Below are positions 1 through 10,624 of a DNA stretch of 33,961 nucleotides, in pieces. Source of the DNA: Rhodoferax sp. (lineage in GTDB: Bacteria; Pseudomonadota; Gammaproteobacteria; Burkholderiales; Burkholderiaceae_C); the NCBI GenBank assembly GCA_021738345.1, contig JAIPCE010000018.1, positions 1 to 33,961 on the forward strand, written 5' to 3'. The notes beneath the pieces are model-generated. The model worked only from the letters and a program-made list of their open reading frames with translations, made no database searches and was not told the DNA's origin. Each line of letters opens with the position of its first letter. Within the stretch, counting starts at the first letter, position 1. A program made the position numbers and the translations under genes.

Positions 1-1019
1 AGCGCGCTGAAATTCAGCAAGCCAAAGCACAGGTGTCGATTGCCCAGTCCAATTACCAGCGCAACCAGGAGCTGGTGGCGCAAAACTTTGTGGCGCAGCG
101 TGTGCTTGAGGAAAGTTCCGCCAACCTGCAGGTAGCGCAGGCCCAGTTGGCCCTGGCAGAGGCGCGCCTGGCACGTATGCGTATCGTGGCACCGTTTGAC
201 GGCACGGTCGGTTTGCGCAATATCAACCTGGGCGACTATGTCAAGGACGGCGCCGATCTGGTGAATCTGGAGGATTTGAGTCGCATGGTGGTCGACTTTC
301 GCCTGCCTGAACGGTACCAGAACAAGCTGCGGGTGCAGCAGACCGTGGAGCTGGTGCTCGATGCTTTTCCGGACCGCACCTTTTCGGCGCGCATTGAAGC
401 CCTAGACCCGCTGCTCGATGCCAATGGCCGGTCGGTGGGGGTGCGGGCGATGTTGCCCAACACCGGGGGGCAAGAGCGGGCGTCCGCCAAGTCTGGCGCG
501 ACTCCCGAGCGCAAGCCCGCTGAGGCCACTGCAGCAAGGCGCGCCTCAGGTTCCTCCCTGGCGCAGGCCAGCGGTCCGCTGCGGCCTGGCATGTTTGCCC
601 GCGTAACCGCTGTTTTTGGGGTCAACGAAGCGGCGCTGGTGGTGCCAGAGGAAGCCATTGTTCCGCAAGGCGGCAGGCAATATGTGGTGCGGGTGCTGCC
701 AGCGCCTGCAGCATCAGGCGAGGCGGCCAACGCGCAGGCGGGAGCGGCGAGCGCGCTAGCCCAGGGCATCTCGCAGCGCCAGGAAGTCAAGTTGGGCGTG
801 CGACAACTTGGCAGGGTGGAAATTACCCAGGGTTTGAGCTTGGGTGAAACGGTCGTGGTTGCCGGGCAACAGCGCCTGCAAAAAGACGGCACACCCGTCC
901 GCATTGTCGAGCTCGGCAAACCTGGCGAGCGGGACCAGGGCGGTGCCACAGCGCGAGGTTCGGGCGGCGCGGCAGCTGCTAAGCCACCGGCAGCCGCAAG
1001 TTCGGCCGCGCAGCCTTAA
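1..1019 (+). CDS. RND efflux system periplasmic adaptor subunit (MFP/HlyD family), 5' truncated by window edge
   Basis: Frame is open from the window edge through 33..1019. Coiled-coil plus lipoyl-like segment 'ARMRIVAPFDGTVGLRNINLGDYVKDGADLVNLED', followed by an RND permease gene. Confidence 0.93.
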   Translation, partial: RAEIQQAKAQVSIAQSNYQRNQELVAQNFVAQRVLEESSANLQVAQAQLALAEARLARMRIVAPFDGTVGLRNINLGDYVKDGADLVNLEDLSRMVVDFRLPERYQNKLRVQQTVELVLDAFPDRTFSARIEALDPLLDANGRSVGVRAMLPNTGGQERASAKSGATPERKPAEATAARRASGSSLAQASGPLRPGMFARVTAVFGVNEAALVVPEEAIVPQGGRQYVVRVLPAPAASGEAANAQAGAASALAQGISQRQEVKLGVRQLGRVEITQGLSLGETVVVAGQQRLQKDGTPVRIVELGKPGERDQGGATARGSGGAAAAKPPAAASSAAQP

Positions 1020-1035
1020 AGAGCGGAGTAGCACC

Positions 1036-4000
1036 ATGCAGTTGGCAGAAACTTCCATCCGTCGGCCGGTTTTCGCAACCGTGCTGTCCTTGTTGATTGT
1101 GCTGATCGGCGCAGTCTCGTTCAATCGGCTGTCGGTGCGCGAGTATCCAAAAATCGACGAACCCGTGGTGTCGGTCACCACCACTTACACTGGTGCATCT
1201 AGCGATGTGATGGAAACCCAGGTCACCAAGATACTAGAGGACTCGCTCTCGGGCATTGAAGGTGTCGACGTGATCACCTCCAGCAGTCGGCAGGAGCGCA
1301 GCCAGATATCCGTGCGCTTTGTGTTGAGCCGTGACGCGGACTCGGCCGCGGCGGATGTGCGCGACAAGGTAACCCGGGTTCGCCAGCGCTTGCCACAAGG
1401 CATAGACGAGCCCGTGATTGCCAAGGTCGAGGCCGAGTCCTTTCCGGTCATTTTCCTGGCCCTAAGTTCCGATACCCACAATGCGTTGCAGCTGTCTGAG
1501 ATGGCAAACACCCTGGTCAAGCCCTTGCTGCAGACCGCCCCGGGTGCGGCCGATGTCGGCGTTTACGGGGAGCGCAAGTTTGCGATGCGCATCTGGGTCG
1601 ACCCCGACCGCCTGGCGGCCTATAAGCTGACGGTGCAAGACCTCGAAGATGCGCTGCGACGATCGAATCTGGAGGTTCCGGCCGGGCGCATCGAGAGTGA
1701 GCAGCGCGAGTTCAACGTCACGGCGGCCACCGACCTGCAAAAGCCGCGTGAGTTCAGCCAGGTGGTGATTCGTACCGTCAATGGGCAACCAGTGCGCATT
1801 GCGGACGTGGCGCGGGTGCAAGAGGCCCCGGTCGATGAACGCTCGGCAGTCCGTCTCAACGGCCGCGATGCGGTGGGTGTGGGCGTGATTCGGCAATCGA
1901 CGGCCAATCCGCTGGAGTTGTCTGCAGGCGTGATCAAGCTGTTGGACAAACTCAGAAAGGATTTGCCGCCGGGCGTGCAGATCGATGTCGCCAACGACAA
2001 TTCGGTGTTTATTGAACAGTCCATCAAGGCAGTGTTTCAGACCATTGTCGAGGCATCGATTTTGGTGGCCTTGGTGATTTTTGTGTTTTTGCGCACGCTG
2101 CGCGCGTCCTTGATTCCGCTCGTCACGATTCCGGTGGCGTTGATTGGCAGCTTTGCCCTGATGGCGCTGGCGGGTTTTAGCATCAACACCTTGACGCTGC
2201 TGGCCCTGGTGTTGGCCATCGGTCTGGTGGTGGACGATGCGATCGTGATGCTGGAAAACATTTATCGCCACATTGAAGAAGGCCTGACGCCGTTTCAGGC
2301 CGCGATTCGCGGTGCGCGCGAAGTCGGCTTTGCGATTGTCGCCATGACCATGACGCTGGTGGCGGTGTACGCGCCACTGGCCTTTTCGCCGGGACGCACC
2401 GGGCGGTTGTTTTCGGAGTTTGCGCTGGCGCTGGCGGGCGCGGTGGTGGTGTCTGGCATCGTGGCCTTGACCCTGTCGCCCATGCTGTCGTCTGTTTTGC
2501 TCAGGCACAATCCCAATCCGACTTGGTTTGACAGCCACATGGAGCGTTTACTGCAAGGCATTACCCATCTGTATGGCAAGTTGCTGTCCTGGTCGTTAGA
2601 GCGCCGCTATCTGGTGCTGCTGATCATGCTGGGTAGTGGTTTTGTTTCCTGGTGGGCGCAGGCGGATATCAAGCGCGAGCTGTCGCCGCTGGAGGACCGG
2701 GGTGTAGTGTTGGCGCGGATCAACGCGCCTGACGGTGCCACACTCGCCTACACCGACCGCTATGCAAGAGGTATTGAGCGCATAGGGCAGGACTATCCGG
2801 AGTTTGACCGAATTTTTGCCAACATTGGCAACCCCACCGTGTCGCAGGGCAATGTGTTTTTGCGCACCAAGCCCTGGGATCAGCGCACACGCACCACGCT
2901 GGAAATGGCACAAAGCATGGGGCCACGCGTGGCGGGTCTGTCGGGTGTGACGGCGTTCCCGATTACGCCGCCCTCACTGGGGCAGGGGTTCAGCGCGCGG
3001 CCGGTGGAATTTATCATCATCACGTCCGAGAGCTACCAGAATCTGTCGCAAACGGTGCGCGCCTTTCAGGATGAGCTGGCGAAGAACCCGAACTTTTTAC
3101 AAGTAGACACCGACCTGCGACTGAACAAACCCGAGATTCGGATGGAAGTGGACCGGGAACGCGCGGCCGATATGGGCATCAGTGTGGATCTGGTCGCCCG
3201 GGCGATAGAAACCATGCTCGGCGGGCGCAAGGTCACGCGCTACAAGCGCGAGGGTGAGCAATACGACGTGATCGTGCAGACCAACCCGAGTGGACGGGAC
3301 ACACCCGACGATATCGAAAAAATATTTGTGCGTGGCAAGGCCCAGGACCTGGTTCCCTTGTCGGCTTTGGTCAAAATTCGCGAGGTGGTCGCGCCGCGCG
3401 AGCTCAACCACTTTGGACAGCGTCGCTCGGCCACCATCACCGCCAATCTGTCGACCACCTATTCGGTGGGCGAAGCCCTGGACTACATGGACCAGACCGC
3501 CAAAACGGTGCTCAAGGCAGGCTACGCCACTGATTTGAACGGCATTAGCCGGGAGTTTCGCAAGTCCTCTGACTCCCTGAGTCTGGTGTTTGTGCTGGCG
3601 CTGGTGTTTATCTTTTTGGTGCTGGCCGCACAGTTTGAGAGCTTTGTCGATCCGTTCGTGATTCTGTTGAGCGTGCCGCTGTCCATGGCCGGTGCTTTGC
3701 TGGCCCTGAAATGGTCTGGCGGGACCCTCAATGTGTTCAGCCAGATTGGGCTGATTACCCTGGTGGGATTGATTACCAAGCACGGCATCCTGATTGTCGA
3801 ATTTGCCAACCAGTTGCGCGAACAAGGCCTCGACACCCTGGCGGCGGTGCGCCAGTCGGCATCGCAGCGGCTGCGTCCGATCATGATGACCACGGGTGCC
3901 ATGGTGTTAGGGGCCATTCCGCTGGCGCTGGCGACTGGCGCGGGTGCTGAGAGCCGCCGCCAGATAGGCTGGGTGATTGTGGGTGGCATGTCGCTGGGGA

Positions 4001-4143
4001 CTTTACTGACCGTGTTCGTGGTGCCCACCATGTACACCCTGTTGGCACGCCGACACGCACCGGGGGCCATCAAGGAGCTGGCCTTGGAGGCGACGCCGGC
4101 GATGGCGGTAACGCCTATTGCAGGCGCAGCGGCATCTCACTAA
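1036..4143 (+). CDS. RND multidrug efflux permease (HAE1/AcrB-like), ~1035 aa
   Basis: Start ATG at 1036 (MQLAETSIRRPVFATVLSLLIVLIGAVSFNRLSVREYPKIDEP) is preferred over the track start at 844, which overlaps the adaptor. Typical RND motifs, e.g. 'GLVVDDAIVMLENIYRHIEEG'. Confidence 0.95.
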   Translation: MQLAETSIRRPVFATVLSLLIVLIGAVSFNRLSVREYPKIDEPVVSVTTTYTGASSDVMETQVTKILEDSLSGIEGVDVITSSSRQERSQISVRFVLSRDADSAAADVRDKVTRVRQRLPQGIDEPVIAKVEAESFPVIFLALSSDTHNALQLSEMANTLVKPLLQTAPGAADVGVYGERKFAMRIWVDPDRLAAYKLTVQDLEDALRRSNLEVPAGRIESEQREFNVTAATDLQKPREFSQVVIRTVNGQPVRIADVARVQEAPVDERSAVRLNGRDAVGVGVIRQSTANPLELSAGVIKLLDKLRKDLPPGVQIDVANDNSVFIEQSIKAVFQTIVEASILVALVIFVFLRTLRASLIPLVTIPVALIGSFALMALAGFSINTLTLLALVLAIGLVVDDAIVMLENIYRHIEEGLTPFQAAIRGAREVGFAIVAMTMTLVAVYAPLAFSPGRTGRLFSEFALALAGAVVVSGIVALTLSPMLSSVLLRHNPNPTWFDSHMERLLQGITHLYGKLLSWSLERRYLVLLIMLGSGFVSWWAQADIKRELSPLEDRGVVLARINAPDGATLAYTDRYARGIERIGQDYPEFDRIFANIGNPTVSQGNVFLRTKPWDQRTRTTLEMAQSMGPRVAGLSGVTAFPITPPSLGQGFSARPVEFIIITSESYQNLSQTVRAFQDELAKNPNFLQVDTDLRLNKPEIRMEVDRERAADMGISVDLVARAIETMLGGRKVTRYKREGEQYDVIVQTNPSGRDTPDDIEKIFVRGKAQDLVPLSALVKIREVVAPRELNHFGQRRSATITANLSTTYSVGEALDYMDQTAKTVLKAGYATDLNGISREFRKSSDSLSLVFVLALVFIFLVLAAQFESFVDPFVILLSVPLSMAGALLALKWSGGTLNVFSQIGLITLVGLITKHGILIVEFANQLREQGLDTLAAVRQSASQRLRPIMMTTGAMVLGAIPLALATGAGAESRRQIGWVIVGGMSLGTLLTVFVVPTMYTLLARRHAPGAIKELALEATPAMAVTPIAGAAASH

Positions 4144-4176
4144 ACCTATGCCGGACAAGCCAGAACCGAACAACCG

Positions 4177-4240
4177 TTCGCGGCGAGGGCACCGCTCCAA
4201 CAAAAACAATGCTCCGTTGGAGCGGCGCCCTCGCCGCGAA
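4177..4240. repeat. REPIN-like inverted pair of REP-like palindromes
   Basis: Left arm TTCGCGGCGAGGGCACCGCTCCAAC (4177-4201) and right arm GTTGGAGCGGCGCCCTCGCCGCGAA (4216-4240) are complementary at 24/25 positions with a 14-nt loop. Each arm is itself palindromic (right arm GCGGCG-CCCT-CGCCGC). Confidence 0.75.
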
Positions 4241-4301
4241 TGACTTTGATGTTTGAATTCTTCTCAAGATTTGAAAAGATTGAATTTGTGAGTGACTAGA
4301 T

Positions 4302-5645
4302 TCACACCAAGTGGTGCAGCGGCCACACGGTTACCAGGTCGCCGGGTGCAACGTTGGCCTGGTCATGCTGCAGCAAGATCAGCGCGTTGGCTCGCACCAT
4401 GGAGCTCAGCACGCCTGAGCCCTGATTGCCCGTGGTTCGGCATTGCAAAGAACCATCGGCTGCGGTCCAGACCAGGCCGCGCTGGTATTCGGTGCGTCCT
4501 GGTTTTTTTCGAATCGACTCCTGACTATGGGCCATTAAAAGCGGTTCCTCAGGCGGGTTGGCGCCCATCATCTGCAACAGCGCAGGGCGCACAAAAGCAA
4601 GGAACGTCACCATCACGGCCACCGGGTTACCGGGTAGGCCAAACACGACGGCGCCACCACTACGAGACAGCCCCGGGTCCGCTGCACCCGTGCCTGAAAC
4701 TGGGTTGCGGTCAGTCTCCGACCTGAAAATTCGGCCCACCGCCATGGGGCGCCCGGGACGCATGGCGATGCGCCAAAAGGCGACATCACCGAGGCGCTTC
4801 ATCATGACTTTGGTGAAGTCTGCCTCACCCACGCTCACTCCGCCGCTGGTGATGATCGCGTCTGCTTGCACCGCGCCCTGCGTGAAGGCCGCTTCAAGCA
4901 AATCCGGGTCGTCGCGCACGACGCCCATATCAATGACCTCGCAGCCCAGGCGTCGCAATAGGCCCAGGACCGTGTAACGGTTGCTGTCGTACACAGCCCC
5001 CTCACGCGGCACTTCCCCAGACGAAAGGATCTCGTCGCCGGTGGAGAAATAGGCCACCCGCAGACGGCGCACCACCACCAGGCTGGTCACCCCCACCGAT
5101 GCGGCGAGTCCAAGTCGGGCCGGGGTGAGCAGGTCGCCGCGTCGCAGCGCCGGTTTGCCGAGGGCTAGGTCCTCGCCGCACAGGCGCCGGTTATCGCCAG
5201 GTTTTACCAGACCCGCAGCCACTTCGATTCCCGACTCCGATTGGTGGACCAACTCCTGAGGCACCACCGTATCGAGCCCTGGCGGCAGAATGGCTCCGGT
5301 CATGATTTTGATGCATTGTCCGGGTTGCAACTGTCCTTGCCACGCTTTGCCAGCGAGCGCGGTGCCGACCACGGCCAGCCGCAATGGTGTGTGCGGGTCC
5401 AGGGGGGTCAACTGGCTCCCGTCAAAGGCGTAACCGTCCATGGCAGAGTTGTCGTGCGGTGGCACCGAGACCGGCGACACAAGGTCTTGGGCCAACACCC
5501 TATCCATCGCGTCAATAAGAGGCACGGTTTCAGTGTCGCGCACAACACTGACCAGTTGACTCAGAAACGTTTGCACGCCAGAGACAGTCATGGACTGCGG
5601 GTCATAGGCCTGCAGTTGGGCCGCGATCTCATCAAGTGTTTTCAT
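4302..5645 (-). CDS. moeA: Molybdopterin molybdenumtransferase MoeA
   Basis: [17 protein letters not shown]... start at 5645. Motifs '[10 protein letters not shown]', '[10 protein letters not shown]', '[12 protein letters not shown]', '[11 protein letters not shown]'. Confidence 0.94.
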   Translation of the reverse strand: MKTLDEIAAQLQAYDPQSMTVSGVQTFLSQLVSVVRDTETVPLIDAMDRVLAQDLVSPVSVPPHDNSAMDGYAFDGSQLTPLDPHTPLRLAVVGTALAGKAWQGQLQPGQCIKIMTGAILPPGLDTVVPQELVHQSESGIEVAAGLVKPGDNRRLCGEDLALGKPALRRGDLLTPARLGLAASVGVTSLVVVRRLRVAYFSTGDEILSSGEVPREGAVYDSNRYTVLGLLRRLGCEVIDMGVVRDDPDLLEAAFTQGAVQADAIITSGGVSVGEADFTKVMMKRLGDVAFWRIAMRPGRPMAVGRIFRSETDRNPVSGTGAADPGLSRSGGAVVFGLPGNPVAVMVTFLAFVRPALLQMMGANPPEEPLLMAHSQESIRKKPGRTEYQRGLVWTAADGSLQCRTTGNQGSGVLSSMVRANALILLQHDQANVAPGDLVTVWPLHHLV

Positions 5646-6297
5646 CGGTGGTTGGTGCAAGGTGTGGTTCGGGATTGGCTTCCAGTTGAAGCAATTCAGC
5701 GAGCGTGTTGGCATTGAAAAATGCTTTTGGATCGTCGCCCGGGAGGTCAAAACGGACATGTGCAGTGGCATGCTGCGCGGTCCAAGCATCAATCTTCCTG
5801 CCCCCTGCCTGCATGAAACGCTGCAAACTGTCGTGTAGCTGGCGCTGTAACAGGCAAAAAACAGGTTGTGCGCGCAAACCGCCATCTTCTTCAGTCGCAC
5901 TCGCCACCACAATTTCGGCATCCTCTTGCTGGAGTGCGTGCGCCATCCGCGCGACCAGGTCTGCGGGAAACAAGGGCGTGTCACAGGGGACGGTCACCAA
6001 GTAGGGTGTTTGGCACAGCCGCAAACTGGTGAGAAAACCTGCCAGAGGCCCCGCAAAATCACCCAGATCGGGGTCGTCAGCGTGGGTCGGAACGTCATAA
6101 GTCCGGTATATTTCCAGGTTGCGGTTGGCGTTGATCATGATCGACGAGACCTGCGGTCGCAATCGCTCAAGCGTCCACCGCGCCAGGGGCTGACCCTTGA
6201 ACATTTGCAGACCCTTGTCCACACCGCCCATGCGTGTGCCGCGACCCCCCGCGAGAATCACGCCAGTCACGGAGAAGGGGGGTAAGCTTGAAGTCAT
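5632..6297 (-). CDS. mobA: Molybdenum cofactor guanylyltransferase MobA
   Basis: N-terminal nucleotidyltransferase motif '[22 protein letters not shown]'. Start ATG at 6297. Its 3' end overlaps the moeA start. Confidence 0.93.
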   Translation of the reverse strand: MTSSLPPFSVTGVILAGGRGTRMGGVDKGLQMFKGQPLARWTLERLRPQVSSIMINANRNLEIYRTYDVPTHADDPDLGDFAGPLAGFLTSLRLCQTPYLVTVPCDTPLFPADLVARMAHALQQEDAEIVVASATEEDGGLRAQPVFCLLQRQLHDSLQRFMQAGGRKIDAWTAQHATAHVRFDLPGDDPKAFFNANTLAELLQLEANPEPHLAPTTDENT

Positions 6298-6432
6298 TTG
6301 AGTTGGGGAAGCAAGTATTGTGTGATGTCCGCCATGATCCGACAACCCGGCACGGGTGCTCATGCATTGCGGATCGGAGTGTTCAATGGCGTGCGCCTTT
6401 GCTGTTGCGTGTTGCCCTTGCGCGCATGGTTC

Positions 6433-7599
6433 TCAGCCGCCGATATAGCTCATTTCAACGCGCCGGGCGCTGCTTTCGGCTGAGTCCTGGGGCTGCAAAC
6501 TTCTGAGCTCCGAATAACGGTCGTTGCGGGCCTGCCAAATATAGGCAAGCGCAGATGCCAGTTGGTCATCGCTGGCCGTGTTCCTGAGCAAGGTTTTGAG
6601 GTCGTAGCCACGGGAGGCAAACAGGCAGAGAAAAAGCTGGCCTTCGGTGGAAAGTCGGGCGCGGTTACAGGTACCACAAAAGGCCTGCGTCACGCTGCTG
6701 ATCACTCCAATCTCGCCCGCGGCAACATCGTGCCGGCCGTTTCCATCGGCATAGCCCCAGCGCTCGGCAGTTTCACCTGGGGCCGACGCTTCCAGTGGTA
6801 CCAGGGGCATCTCGCTGTGAATGCGTCGGACGACTTCCGCCGAGGGCAAGACTTCGTTCATGCGCCAACCATTGGTGGCGCCCACGTCCATGTACTCGAT
6901 AAAACGCAGCACCATTCCGCTGCCCCTGAAATGCCGGGCCATCGGCAGAATCTCCTGATCATTGGTGCCACGCTTGACCACCATGTTGATCTTGATCGGA
7001 CCCAGACCCGCATCACAGGCGGCCTGCAAACCGGCCAAAACATCAGCAACCGGAAAGTCCACATCATTCATACTGCGAAATACAGCGTCGTCGAGGCCGT
7101 CCAGACTCACTGTGACCCGTTGCAGCCCTGCTGCCTTGAGTAACTGTGCCTTGCGTTGCAACAGGGAGCCATTGGTGGTCAGCGTCAAATCCAGTGCCTT
7201 GCCCCCAGGGGTGCGCAATGCGGAGAGCTGCGTGATCAGGGTTTCAATGTTTTTGCGCAACAAGGGCTCGCCACCGGTGAGTCGCAATTTTTGTACTCCC
7301 TGCAGCACAAACTGCCGCGCCAGCCGGGTGATTTCTTCAAATGTCAAGAGAGCCGAATGGGCTAGATAAGGGTAGTCTTGGCCAAAGGTTTCTTTGGGCA
7401 TGCAGTAGCTGCAGCGAAAGTTGCAACGGTCCGTCACGCTGATGCGCAGGTCACGCAGCGGTCGACCGCGGGTGTCGACAAGCAAGCCAGGGGGTGTTGC
7501 CATCCGGGTTTCTAATGCGCTTTGCGGTAAGGCTATGGCACCAGGTCGCTGGTCCAGCAGTGCAATGGTTCGGGGGGTTGAGCGTTCTGCCATCTGCAT
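6433..7599 (-). CDS. moaA: GTP 3',8-cyclase MoaA (radical SAM)
   Basis: Radical SAM motif '[12 protein letters not shown]', C-terminal '[21 protein letters not shown]', terminal GG. Exact start uncertain (ATG at 7599, or a later ATG). Confidence 0.95.
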   Translation of the reverse strand: MQMAERSTPRTIALLDQRPGAIALPQSALETRMATPPGLLVDTRGRPLRDLRISVTDRCNFRCSYCMPKETFGQDYPYLAHSALLTFEEITRLARQFVLQGVQKLRLTGGEPLLRKNIETLITQLSALRTPGGKALDLTLTTNGSLLQRKAQLLKAAGLQRVTVSLDGLDDAVFRSMNDVDFPVADVLAGLQAACDAGLGPIKINMVVKRGTNDQEILPMARHFRGSGMVLRFIEYMDVGATNGWRMNEVLPSAEVVRRIHSEMPLVPLEASAPGETAERWGYADGNGRHDVAAGEIGVISSVTQAFCGTCNRARLSTEGQLFLCLFASRGYDLKTLLRNTASDDQLASALAYIWQARNDRYSELRSLQPQDSAESSARRVEMSYIGG

Positions 7600-7690
7600 A
7601 TTGTCCACGCTGGGTACGCATCTGGAGCTAAAACAGTGCAAAAATGAAGGGATTACAAGTTACTCCAATCTTATGTATCGGGAAAGTACC

Positions 7691-9682
7691 ATGAACATTC
7701 ACAGTCGGCTGGCTTTGTTAGGGTGTCTGCTGACCTCGTCTGCCGTGAGTGCCGAAGGGAGTGCCACCCTGGTTGCATTGTCTGAGCGCGACTTTTTGGG
7801 CGAAATGCCCGTGGTGCTATCGGTCTCCCGACTTGCGCAGCGCTTGGATGAGACGCCAGGTGCCGTCACCATTCTGGATCGCGACTTTATCCGCCTGTCC
7901 GGCGCCCGCGACGTGGCCGACTTGCTGCGGGTAGTGCCTGGTTTTCAGAGTTTTACCAGCTACGAAACCGATGCGCCCATGGCCGTGTACCACGGGCGCA
8001 TTGACGACTGGGCCAATCGGATCCAGGTTCTGGTCGATGGTCGCTCGGTGTACTCTGGTTTCATTCAGGGATCTGCCGGGCTGGGGTGGCAAACCATGGC
8101 GATCGACGATGTCGAACGTATCGAAGTGTTTCGTGGGTCGAATTCTGCCACCTATGGTGCGCGGGCATTTTTGGGGGTGGTCAATATTGTTACGGTTGCG
8201 CCGATGGACGCCTTGGGCGTAATCGGTAGTGTGACTGCGGGTAGCAACGGCGTTGCGGACGCGAGCGCACGCGTCGGGTGGGGGGCACCAGGCGCCAGTT
8301 ACCGCATCAGCATGGACACGCATGGTGACGACGGATTGCGCGGGACAGTGGGAAGTCATCGTACCCATCGCGTCAATTTTGCTGGCGCCTGGTCACTAGG
8401 AGCCGGAGAAGGGCTGGAGCTGCGGGCCGGCGCTCTGAACATTGACGCAGGACGTGGTGCACGGGAATATGGCGAGTGGGGTAATCCGGCTCGCATGCGG
8501 TATATGGGCTCGCGATTTTTTCAGGCTGACTGGAGCAAAAGCTGGAGCGAAAGCCAAGACGTGACATTGAGTGTTTCGCACACCGAGTACTTGCATAGAG
8601 ATTCGTTTGCCTACCTGAATCCAGAGCCGTTTTTTGATCCGTACTACGGGATCAGCATTTCTTTTGGTGGCGTTGAAGTCAATGACGCAATGACGCTGCA
8701 ACAGACAACACGTTTCTCTCCTAACTTTCGCACGGTGTGGGGTGCCGAGTTGCGCCAAGAGTTGATCGACTCTCCAAGCAGCTTCGACACCAGAGGGTCG
8801 GTCAGGAGCAACTTTTTCCGTCTGTTTGGTAATGCAGAGTGGCGGATGTTTCCCGCATTGCTGCTCAACGCCGGATTGCTGGCCGAACAGGGCGATCTGG
8901 GAGGCGAGTCGGTATCACCCCGTATCATGCTGAACTGGTCTCTGGCCGAGGGAAGTACGCTGCGGGCTGGATTTTCGGATGGGTTCCGTCCCCCTTCAGC
9001 CTTTGAAAAATACGGTTCCGTGAAGTATTACGATCGCCAAGGCAAAAATCCGCTGACCTATGTGGCCACCAATGGCAAGATCAATTCTGAAACCATTCGT
9101 GCCTTGGAGTTGGGCTACCACGGCAACTTTCCTCAATGGAAGCTCAGTGGTGATGTGCGCCTTTTTCACGAATCGATTCGTGACGGCATTTACTGTTCGC
9201 CCGTCATTCCGGCGGATTGCTGGAACCAGGACAATTACCTGACGCGTGGCTTGGAGTACCAATGGGTCTGGAAGCCAGGTGCTGCAACCCAAATGTTCTG
9301 GACCCAGTCCTGGGCCAATGTCTCGGGTCTCGATATTGTCATGCCGTTCCCTTCAGACAGCTACGCACACAATGCGCGCGTCGCTTTTTCTGTGCCTGCA
9401 CACGCTGGATCCCTTGCCCTGATGCATGCATTTGACTCTGGCCTCAAGCTCTCGGTGGTGCATCACCGGGTTGGCAGTCTGGAGCTGAACTCACAGGAGA
9501 TTTCGGGCCAGTTGAGTTCGATGTGGCGGACCGACCTGCGGCTGGCCAAGGCCTTTAGGTGGGCCGGCAAGGCGGCCGAAATCGCATTGACCCTGCAGAA
9601 CGTTGACGCCCCTTATCAAGACAGTGGCAAGAGCTTTTATTTTGATCCTCGGGCATTTGTGTCCTTGCGTGTGGGCCTGTGA
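7691..9682 (+). CDS. TonB-dependent receptor
   Basis: Signal peptide at MNIHSRLALLGCLLTSSAVSAEG. Plug domain 'ETPGAVTILDRDFIRLSGARDVADLLRVVPGFQ' and 'IERIEVFRGSNSATYGARAFLGVVNIVT'-like region; C-terminal beta-strand-like end. Confidence 0.93.
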   Translation: MNIHSRLALLGCLLTSSAVSAEGSATLVALSERDFLGEMPVVLSVSRLAQRLDETPGAVTILDRDFIRLSGARDVADLLRVVPGFQSFTSYETDAPMAVYHGRIDDWANRIQVLVDGRSVYSGFIQGSAGLGWQTMAIDDVERIEVFRGSNSATYGARAFLGVVNIVTVAPMDALGVIGSVTAGSNGVADASARVGWGAPGASYRISMDTHGDDGLRGTVGSHRTHRVNFAGAWSLGAGEGLELRAGALNIDAGRGAREYGEWGNPARMRYMGSRFFQADWSKSWSESQDVTLSVSHTEYLHRDSFAYLNPEPFFDPYYGISISFGGVEVNDAMTLQQTTRFSPNFRTVWGAELRQELIDSPSSFDTRGSVRSNFFRLFGNAEWRMFPALLLNAGLLAEQGDLGGESVSPRIMLNWSLAEGSTLRAGFSDGFRPPSAFEKYGSVKYYDRQGKNPLTYVATNGKINSETIRALELGYHGNFPQWKLSGDVRLFHESIRDGIYCSPVIPADCWNQDNYLTRGLEYQWVWKPGAATQMFWTQSWANVSGLDIVMPFPSDSYAHNARVAFSVPAHAGSLALMHAFDSGLKLSVVHHRVGSLELNSQEISGQLSSMWRTDLRLAKAFRWAGKAAEIALTLQNVDAPYQDSGKSFYFDPRAFVSLRVGL

Positions 9683-9706
9683 GCCTGCGGTTGCGTCGGA
9701 TCAAGC

Positions 9707-10624
9707 ATGTTCAGGCTAATCTGGTTCGCCCTGATCCTTGCTTGCGCGGGATCGGTGCGCGCTGCCACTGTCGCTATTGTGCTGAGCGAGCGCACGCAGT
9801 CCTACATGGAGGCGGCAGAGGCCGTCAAAGAAAGCTTGAGGCGCGTCTCGACACTGCAAATCGATGTAGTTCAGCTCGGCGGCTCTGCAGTTATTGACGA
9901 CTTGACCCGTAGCCCGCCCAAGCTTTTCATCGCATTGGGTGCAGCAGCATTTGCTGGCGTGCTGGCAAAAGAGGTGCGCGTTCCTGTGATCGCAGCGCTG
10001 ATTCCCAAGTTAAGTTTCGAGCGACTTCTACGTGATCGGGGAAAAAGCGGATCTGCGCCGGTGTCAAGTGTCTATCTGGATCAACCGGTGGGGCGTCAGC
10101 TCGATTTGCTGCGCCTGGCGCTGCCCGAAGCCAGGCGCGTCGGGGTACTTTTTGGTCGCGAATCCGTGTTACAAAAAGCCGCATGGCTTGCCCAAGTCCA
10201 GAGTCGAAATCTGCAATTGGAGAGTGACCTGCTGGTTGGCGGTGAGAGCCAGTTTGCCGGGCTGAAAGATCTATTGTCACAGGTGGATGTGTTGCTTGCC
10301 CTGGCTGATCCCCAGATATTCAACAGCGCAAGTGTGCCCCACATCTTGCTGGCGACCTACCGGGCGCGTGTTCCTGTTCTTGCCTTTTCGCAGGCGTATG
10401 TCAAAGCCGGCGCGCTCTTGGCCCTGTATTCGACACCGGCGCAGGCTGGAACACAGGCGGGTGCAATGGCACGCGGTTTTTTGGCGGGTGATGCATTGCC
10501 AGAACCGCAGGATCCCATCGATTTTCAGGTCAGTGTCAACACCTACGTTGCGCGGTCATTGGGATTAGACCTGGACGAAGCTGCACTCAAGGTGCGCCTG
10601 CGCAACATGGAGCGGCGCCCATGA
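9707..10624 (+). CDS. Periplasmic ABC-type substrate-binding protein-like (COG2984-like)
   Basis: Signal peptide 'MFRLIWFALILACAGSVRA'. Fold-like pattern 'KLFIALGAAAFAGVLAKEVRVPVIAALIP'. Stop overlaps the next gene's start (ATGA). Confidence 0.8.
   Translation: MFRLIWFALILACAGSVRAATVAIVLSERTQSYMEAAEAVKESLRRVSTLQIDVVQLGGSAVIDDLTRSPPKLFIALGAAAFAGVLAKEVRVPVIAALIPKLSFERLLRDRGKSGSAPVSSVYLDQPVGRQLDLLRLALPEARRVGVLFGRESVLQKAAWLAQVQSRNLQLESDLLVGGESQFAGLKDLLSQVDVLLALADPQIFNSASVPHILLATYRARVPVLAFSQAYVKAGALLALYSTPAQAGTQAGAMARGFLAGDALPEPQDPIDFQVSVNTYVARSLGLDLDEAALKVRLRNMERRP

Noticed and set aside
1462-2538. 358-aa minus-strand ORF opposite the RND permease
   Set aside because: Low-complexity His/Gln/Arg-rich composition typical of antisense shadow ORFs in GC-rich coding DNA; the plus strand is clearly the real gene.
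7600-7690. Moco or cobalamin riboswitch between moaA and the TonB receptor gene
   Set aside because: The region is only ~90 nt and shared by divergent genes; no recognisable riboswitch core was seen.
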